Shown piece by piece: positions 5,850-9,199 of a DNA stretch of 9,199 nt. Source of the stretch: an uncultured Traorella sp. (lineage in GTDB: Bacteria; Bacillota_I; Bacilli_A; Erysipelotrichales; Erysipelotrichaceae); assembly GCA_945938205.1 (NCBI GenBank), contig CAMEUL010000046.1, positions 1 to 9,199 of the forward strand, written 5' to 3'. The notes under the pieces were generated by a model, which saw only the letters and a program-made list of their open reading frames with translations, did not search any database and had not been told where the DNA came from. Within the stretch, counting starts at the first letter, position 1; each line of letters starts with the position of its first letter. The position numbers and the translations under genes were made by a program.

Positions 5850-6290
5850 AGTTCAAACATGTTCTTTGGATACCACAAACAGGAGAAACATATGTTTCTA
5901 GCAATTCTTCAAATGGTGTGTCTTCATCATAGACATAATCACAAATAGAACATATCAATTTTAACTTTTGTAATGTTTTCATCAACGATATGAGTTGGTT
6001 TATTCTTTTGCGTTTTTTTTTATGGATTAATAATATACTTATAAGTAATTGGAGTTGCCTGGTTTAAAACATCTCCTTCAACTCATTCTGTATTCTTAGG
6101 TGAAGTTATTTCAAAACAGGTAATCCATCTTTCATTATGTATAAAATTGATTCGAACTTATTCATTTCTGCAGTTTCTAAAACATAAAGTCAAATTAATT
6201 TTAAATCAATGATTTCCTAAAAATCATTAATTACAAATAAAAAATGATTCTTTCTATTTTTGCAGATGGCATGACAATAATATACCATTA
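5843..6290 (-). pseudogene. Flavin reductase-rubredoxin remnant, copy B
   Basis: The rubredoxin part reads ICSICDYVYDEDTPFEELLE, then TYVSPVCG. One iron-binding Cys has become Ser (YVCP to YVSP). One base is lost just after GI, so the C-terminus is out of frame. Upstream, reductase sequence is recognisable in pieces, for example FESILYIMKDGLP near 6135-6155, where copy A has FESIS-stop. About 58 bp net is missing relative to copy A, mainly between the counterparts of copy A 2440 and 2510. Similarity fades at about 6240-6290. The N-terminal third, start codon and promoter are gone, and the sequence then abuts the 3' end of the nucleotidyltransferase gene. It is non-functional. Confidence 0.82.
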
Positions 6291-6311
6291 AGGTTTGAAT
6301 TATTAAGCATG

Positions 6312-7046
6312 CTACAATCTTTTTAATGCATCATTTTCTAATCTATAATTAGATTTGACATAATCTAATATCCTTTTGTAGTCTTCAATAAAATCCACTT
6401 CTGCCCAAAATAATTCATTAACATCTAAAGCATAAATGTTTTCTTTTTCAGTTAATGAATATAAAACATTTTCCCACCATACATTGTGTTCCTGATTTGA
6501 AACCATTTTTATCAACTGGTTTTTGAAGACAGGAACAAAACAACTTTTAATCTTAGCAATTCCAACATATTCACAATCTCTTTCATCAAAAGTTAGATTT
6601 TTCCCATATCTTTTAATAATACCGTTTTCAGTTCCAAAAAAATAATCACCATCTTGAACTCGTCGTTTATCAGAGAGCATTACAACATCTTCATTCGCTG
6701 ATAGTAATAAATCAAGAATATCTTGATACCAAAATACATCAGCATTTGCGATAATAATGTCCTCTTCATTGATGGAATCTTTCGCAAGATATAAGGATCC
6801 AATGCTATTTGTCACATCAAAAAACGGATTATAAATTATTTCCACATTTGTATCTTTTAGAATATCTTCAATTACCTGATGTTTATATCCAACCACAATA
6901 GTGCATCCAATACCATTTTTCTCTAGCATTTCTACTGTTCTTAAAATCAAGTGTATTCCGCCTACATCTAATGTTGACTTAGGTACTTCAGGAATATTCT
7001 TGCTAATTCTAGATCCTTTACCAGCTGCTAATAAGAATGCATGCAT
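6312..7046 (-). CDS. LicC/PntC-like sugar-phosphate-type nucleotidyltransferase
   Basis: The enzyme probably transfers CMP from CTP to a small phosphorylated or phosphonate compound (phosphocholine-, aminoethylphosphonate- or amino-alcohol-phosphate-like). It has 244 residues, normal for the family. Visible motifs are LLAAGKGSR (5-13) with PKSTLDVGG (22-30) for nucleotide binding, CTIVVGYK (48-55), NSIGSLYLA (80-88), metal-site ANADVFW (100-106, D103), WWENVLY (190-196) and WAEVDFIEDY (214-223, D218). ATG 7046 was chosen because it overlaps the aminotransferase stop as TAATG and has GGAGG about eight bases upstream. The two genes are therefore translationally coupled, which argues that this enzyme acts on the aminotransferase product. 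No terminator follows directly. CTP versus another NTP, and the substrate, cannot be read from sequence. Confidence 0.87.
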   Translation of the reverse strand: MHAFLLAAGKGSRISKNIPEVPKSTLDVGGIHLILRTVEMLEKNGIGCTIVVGYKHQVIEDILKDTNVEIIYNPFFDVTNSIGSLYLAKDSINEEDIIIANADVFWYQDILDLLLSANEDVVMLSDKRRVQDGDYFFGTENGIIKRYGKNLTFDERDCEYVGIAKIKSCFVPVFKNQLIKMVSNQEHNVWWENVLYSLTEKENIYALDVNELFWAEVDFIEDYKRILDYVKSNYRLENDALKRL

Positions 7047-8101
7047 TATAAAACCTCCTTTAGACATTTAATCAAATTATCATAATCTTCTTTTGTTAGA
7101 TTTCCCATATGTCCTACTCTTAGTACTTTATCTGCTAATTCGCCACCATTTGGTGTAAGCATCATATCATATTTTTCTTTAATTTCAAGAAAGGTTTCAT
7201 AAGCTTTTCCATTAGTGAATATAATTGGTGTTAATCCGTTACTTAAAGGATAATTTGGTAAAGTAAGTCCTAGTTTAATGATTTCATTTCTGAAATAATC
7301 AGCTTTATTTTTATGTTCGGCTACAATAAAATCAATACCATAATTGTACAAATTATCTAGTCGATCTTTTAATTCTAGTATTACACCAACTGCAGGAGTA
7401 AAAGGAGTTTGTCCTCTTTTCATATTTACTAGATATGGTTTCAAGTCAAAATATAATGATTCAACATTATTTTCCATTATGAATCTTTCCATTTTTGGAT
7501 TAATTGCAATACATGCTAATCCAGGTGATAATGCAAGCGCTTTTTGACTACCAGTAAAAATCATATCTACATTCATTTTTTCCATATCAATGTAATCAAC
7601 AAGAAATGAACTTACTGCATCAACAATTAAACTTATATTGTTTTCTTTACAGAAATTCCCAATCATTTGTAAATCATATAGTTGACCTGTAGAAGTTTCA
7701 TGAACATTCACTAATAGTTTTGTAATTCCTTTTCCAGAAAACTTCATTAGTTTATCCTCATTCAATGATTCTCCAAATTTAAGATTAAGACATTCATAAT
7801 TTAAATGATGAATTCGGCATATTTCGCAAAATCTGCGTCCAAATCCTCCTCCGTTAATGATTAGTATTTTGTCTTTTGAACATGTTCCATTCATCACAGC
7901 ACATTCCATTGCTCCAGTTCCTGAAGCAGTAAGTAAAATCAACTTGCTTTCTTGAGGAGCTTTAAGCAGTTTCAAAAATTTTTCCTGTATATCTAAAACA
8001 ATATCAGAAAATTCTTTTGTTCTAAAATATGGTAATTGCTTTGATGCAACATTTAATGTATCTGAGTACATTTCAACGGGTCCAACAGTAAATAATTTCA
8101 T
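7046..8101 (-). CDS. Class V PLP aminotransferase (AEP-transaminase/alanine-glyoxylate type)
   Basis: This is a 351-residue fold-type I, class V aminotransferase. Motifs are FTVGPVEMY (4-12), phosphate-binding TASGTGAMECAV (58-69), HETSTGQLYDL (134-144), PLP-ring IVDAVSSF with D161, and Schiff-base lysine K187 in FTGSQKALALSPGLA. The family includes 2-aminoethylphosphonate:pyruvate, alanine:glyoxylate and serine:pyruvate transaminases. Coupled to a LicC/PntC-like gene and placed after rmlB-rmlD, it probably makes the amino group of a surface-polymer substituent, such as aminoethylphosphonate or an amino alcohol. No PEP mutase or phosphonopyruvate decarboxylase is in the window, so the phosphonate reading is open. 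ATG 8101 has AAGAGAGG four bases upstream. The upstream ATG at 8152 lies inside rmlD, lacks a ribosome binding site and would add 17 atypical residues. The gap after rmlD is 34 bp. Confidence 0.88.
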   Translation of the reverse strand: MKLFTVGPVEMYSDTLNVASKQLPYFRTKEFSDIVLDIQEKFLKLLKAPQESKLILLTASGTGAMECAVMNGTCSKDKILIINGGGFGRRFCEICRIHHLNYECLNLKFGESLNEDKLMKFSGKGITKLLVNVHETSTGQLYDLQMIGNFCKENNISLIVDAVSSFLVDYIDMEKMNVDMIFTGSQKALALSPGLACIAINPKMERFIMENNVESLYFDLKPYLVNMKRGQTPFTPAVGVILELKDRLDNLYNYGIDFIVAEHKNKADYFRNEIIKLGLTLPNYPLSNGLTPIIFTNGKAYETFLEIKEKYDMMLTPNGGELADKVLRVGHMGNLTKEDYDNLIKCLKEVL

Positions 8102-8135
8102 ATTACCTCTCTTTGATACATATCGTATCGGATGA

Positions 8136-8978
8136 TTAAGCTTTAATTTCAAACAAATATCTTTTTAAAGCATCCTGCCAACTTGGTAAACGATTGAATC
8201 CATTTTTATCAAGTTCACTCTTATTCATTCTAGAGTTCTTAGGACGTTTTGCTTTAGCAGGAAAAGCATTTGAATCAACAGGAGTAACCTTGACATCCAT
8301 ATTGGCTTGCTTGAAAATTTCACAGGCGAATTCATACCATGAGCATAATCCTTCATTTGTAGCATGGTATGTACCATATTTTTCAGTTTGAATCATATCA
8401 ACAACTAATTTGGATAGATCATATGTATATGTTGGAGATCCAATCTGATCATCTACTACACTCACAGCACCTTTTTCTTTTCCTAATCGCAACATTGTTT
8501 TTATGAAATTATTACCATTTTTTCCAAAAACCCATGCGATACGAATAATAAAATGTTTAGGGTAAGCTTCTACAGCAAGTTCCCCTTCATATTTGGTTTG
8601 CCCATATACATTTAAAGGTGTTCGATTGTCATATTCATTCCAAGGTTCAGTCCCTTCTCCACTAAAAACATAATCCGTAGAGAAATACATCACAGGAATA
8701 TCTTGTTCTTTACAAACTTCCACAATATTCTGTGTACCTTCAACATTAACTTTACGACAAACATCTACCATTTCTTCTGCTTTATCTACGGCAGTCCATG
8801 CAGCACAATGAACAACAGCATCATAATTTCCTGCTTTGATTACATAATTTACTTGCTGTTTATTGGTGATATCCATTTCTTGAATATCGACACCTACTGC
8901 TTCAATACCTCTGGAATGTGCTTCATTTACTACATCATAGCCTAATTGTCCATTATATCCAGTTACTAGTAATTTCAT
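8136..8978 (-). CDS. rmlD: dTDP-4-dehydrorhamnose reductase
   Basis: RmlD performs the last step of dTDP-L-rhamnose synthesis, reducing dTDP-4-dehydrorhamnose with NAD(P)H in the cytoplasm. The 280-residue product is full length for the family. It has the Rossmann motif VTGYNGQLG (5-13), HCAAWTAVDKAEE (57-69), the SDR active-site strand YFSTDYVFSG (98-107) and the catalytic YGQTK (Y125, K129). RIAWVFGKNGNNF and DDQIGSPTYTYDLSKL, typical of RmlD, follow. ATG 8978 has AAGGAG five bases upstream. It follows rmlB by 41 bp and precedes the aminotransferase gene by 34 bp, consistent with one transcript. Rhamnose points to a capsule, exopolysaccharide or wall-polysaccharide locus. Confidence 0.96.
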   Translation of the reverse strand: MKLLVTGYNGQLGYDVVNEAHSRGIEAVGVDIQEMDITNKQQVNYVIKAGNYDAVVHCAAWTAVDKAEEMVDVCRKVNVEGTQNIVEVCKEQDIPVMYFSTDYVFSGEGTEPWNEYDNRTPLNVYGQTKYEGELAVEAYPKHFIIRIAWVFGKNGNNFIKTMLRLGKEKGAVSVVDDQIGSPTYTYDLSKLVVDMIQTEKYGTYHATNEGLCSWYEFACEIFKQANMDVKVTPVDSNAFPAKAKRPKNSRMNKSELDKNGFNRLPSWQDALKRYLFEIKA

Positions 8979-8998
8979 AATGCTCCTTTCATAGAGAT

Positions 8999-9020
8999 AA
9001 AAGCAACTCTCGTTGCTTTT
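8999..9020 (-). other. Hairpin between rmlB and rmlD, possible weak terminator or attenuator
   Basis: On the minus strand AAAAGCAAC-GAGA-GTTGCTTTT forms a perfect 9-bp stem with a GAGA tetraloop, starting at the last base of the rmlB stop codon. It ends in only four T before ATCTC, and the rmlD ribosome binding site follows nine bases later. It could reduce expression of the downstream genes relative to rmlB or protect the rmlB 3' end. As a full terminator it looks weak. Confidence 0.5.
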
Positions 9021-9199
9021 TATACTCTTCCCTTTTCTTTGTACATCTTTTCAAAGTAATTCTGATATTCACCACTTAAGATATTCTGCCACCATTCTTT
9101 ATTGTCAAGATACCATTGAATGGTCTGCTGGATACCGGTATCAAAATTATATTTAGGTTTCCACCCAAGTTCAGTTTCAAGTTTTGTTGGATCGATAGC
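9020..9199 (-). CDS. rmlB: dTDP-glucose 4,6-dehydratase, C-terminal end only
   Basis: Fifty-nine C-terminal residues are visible. They read as the RmlB tail: AIDPTKLETELGWKPKYNFD, then TGIQQTIQWYLDNKEWWQNI, then LSGEYQNYFEKMYK, ending at TAA 9020-9022. D..K...ELGW.P...F..G...T..WY..N..WW is characteristic of this enzyme. RmlB converts dTDP-glucose to dTDP-4-keto-6-deoxyglucose, two steps before RmlD, so its position directly upstream of rmlD fits. The catalytic domain and start lie past the right edge; the promoter of this operon is probably also outside. Confidence 0.93.
   Translation of the reverse strand, partial: AIDPTKLETELGWKPKYNFDTGIQQTIQWYLDNKEWWQNILSGEYQNYFEKMYKEKGRV

Larger units (their letters stand above)
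5664..6290. repeat. Direct repeat, copy B (decayed tag plus flavin reductase-rubredoxin)
   Basis: This is the counterpart of 1998-2690, in the same orientation. The tag part aligns without gaps for at least 59 bases around the SYDD...QAG segment, and the 50 bases at 5821-5870 are identical to 2155-2204. The two copies bracket the wHTH-LicC-LicA and licC genes. The rest of the tag remnant (5367-5663) has no partner in copy A inside the window, because the IS21 element interrupts it there. Confidence 0.85.

Noticed and set aside
8102..8152. Longer aminotransferase start at 8152.
   Set aside because: The extra 17 residues are not family-like and overlap rmlD, with no ribosome binding site there. 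ATG 8101 has a strong one.
8703..8945. 80-codon plus-strand open frame, isoleucine- and phenylalanine-rich.
   Set aside because: It lies opposite the Rossmann part of rmlD, which is unmistakable; it is a shadow.
1..9199. tRNA or rRNA genes, CRISPR arrays, phage genes, and defence or toxin-antitoxin systems.
   Set aside because: I saw none on either strand. The only repeats are the IS21 end repeats, the two gene-block copies and short operator-like repeats.

Overview
The window is AT-rich DNA from a low-GC Gram-positive bacterium (Bacillota). The best guess is a gut member of the Erysipelotrichia or a neighbouring class, based on base composition, strong AGGAGG-type ribosome binding sites, IS21-type istA/istB, a flavin reductase-rubredoxin fusion, and a wHTH-cytidylyltransferase-choline kinase fusion. 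Every gene I can support lies on the minus strand, so transcription runs from high to low coordinates.

In transcription order: (1) 9199-6312 is an operon-like run of rmlB (3' end only), rmlD, a class V PLP aminotransferase and a LicC/PntC-like nucleotidyltransferase. It looks like part of a surface-polysaccharide locus: dTDP-rhamnose synthesis plus a module that probably makes and CMP-activates an amino-alcohol or aminophosphonate substituent. (2) 6300-5367 has no intact gene. It is a decayed block: a flavin reductase-rubredoxin remnant, its intrinsic terminator, and a remnant of tag (3-methyladenine DNA glycosylase I). (3) 5282-2977 is a two-gene cassette. The first gene is a three-domain wHTH-LicC-LicA fusion; the second, overlapping it by ATGA, is a LicC-type cytidylyltransferase that appears to lack about 45-55 internal residues. 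(4) 2911-1985 is a second, better preserved copy of the flavin reductase-rubredoxin/tag block. Here the reductase is cut only by one in-frame TAA, and tag is broken after 'AGLSWI' by an IS21-family element. (5) 1984-1 is that element: terminal transposase-binding repeats, an intact istA, and an istB with a frameshift that runs off the window.

The main new observation is that the two 'empty' regions are homologous. The phosphocholine-type cassette sits between two direct copies of the same redox/repair gene block, 3666 bp apart and sharing a 50-bp perfectly identical tract over the rubredoxin 3' end and terminator. Both copies are inactivated, by different lesions. Recombination between them would delete the whole wHTH-LicC-LicA cassette. 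The terminator of the dead copy may now end the rml/aminotransferase operon. All functional statements are read from sequence motifs; no searches were run.
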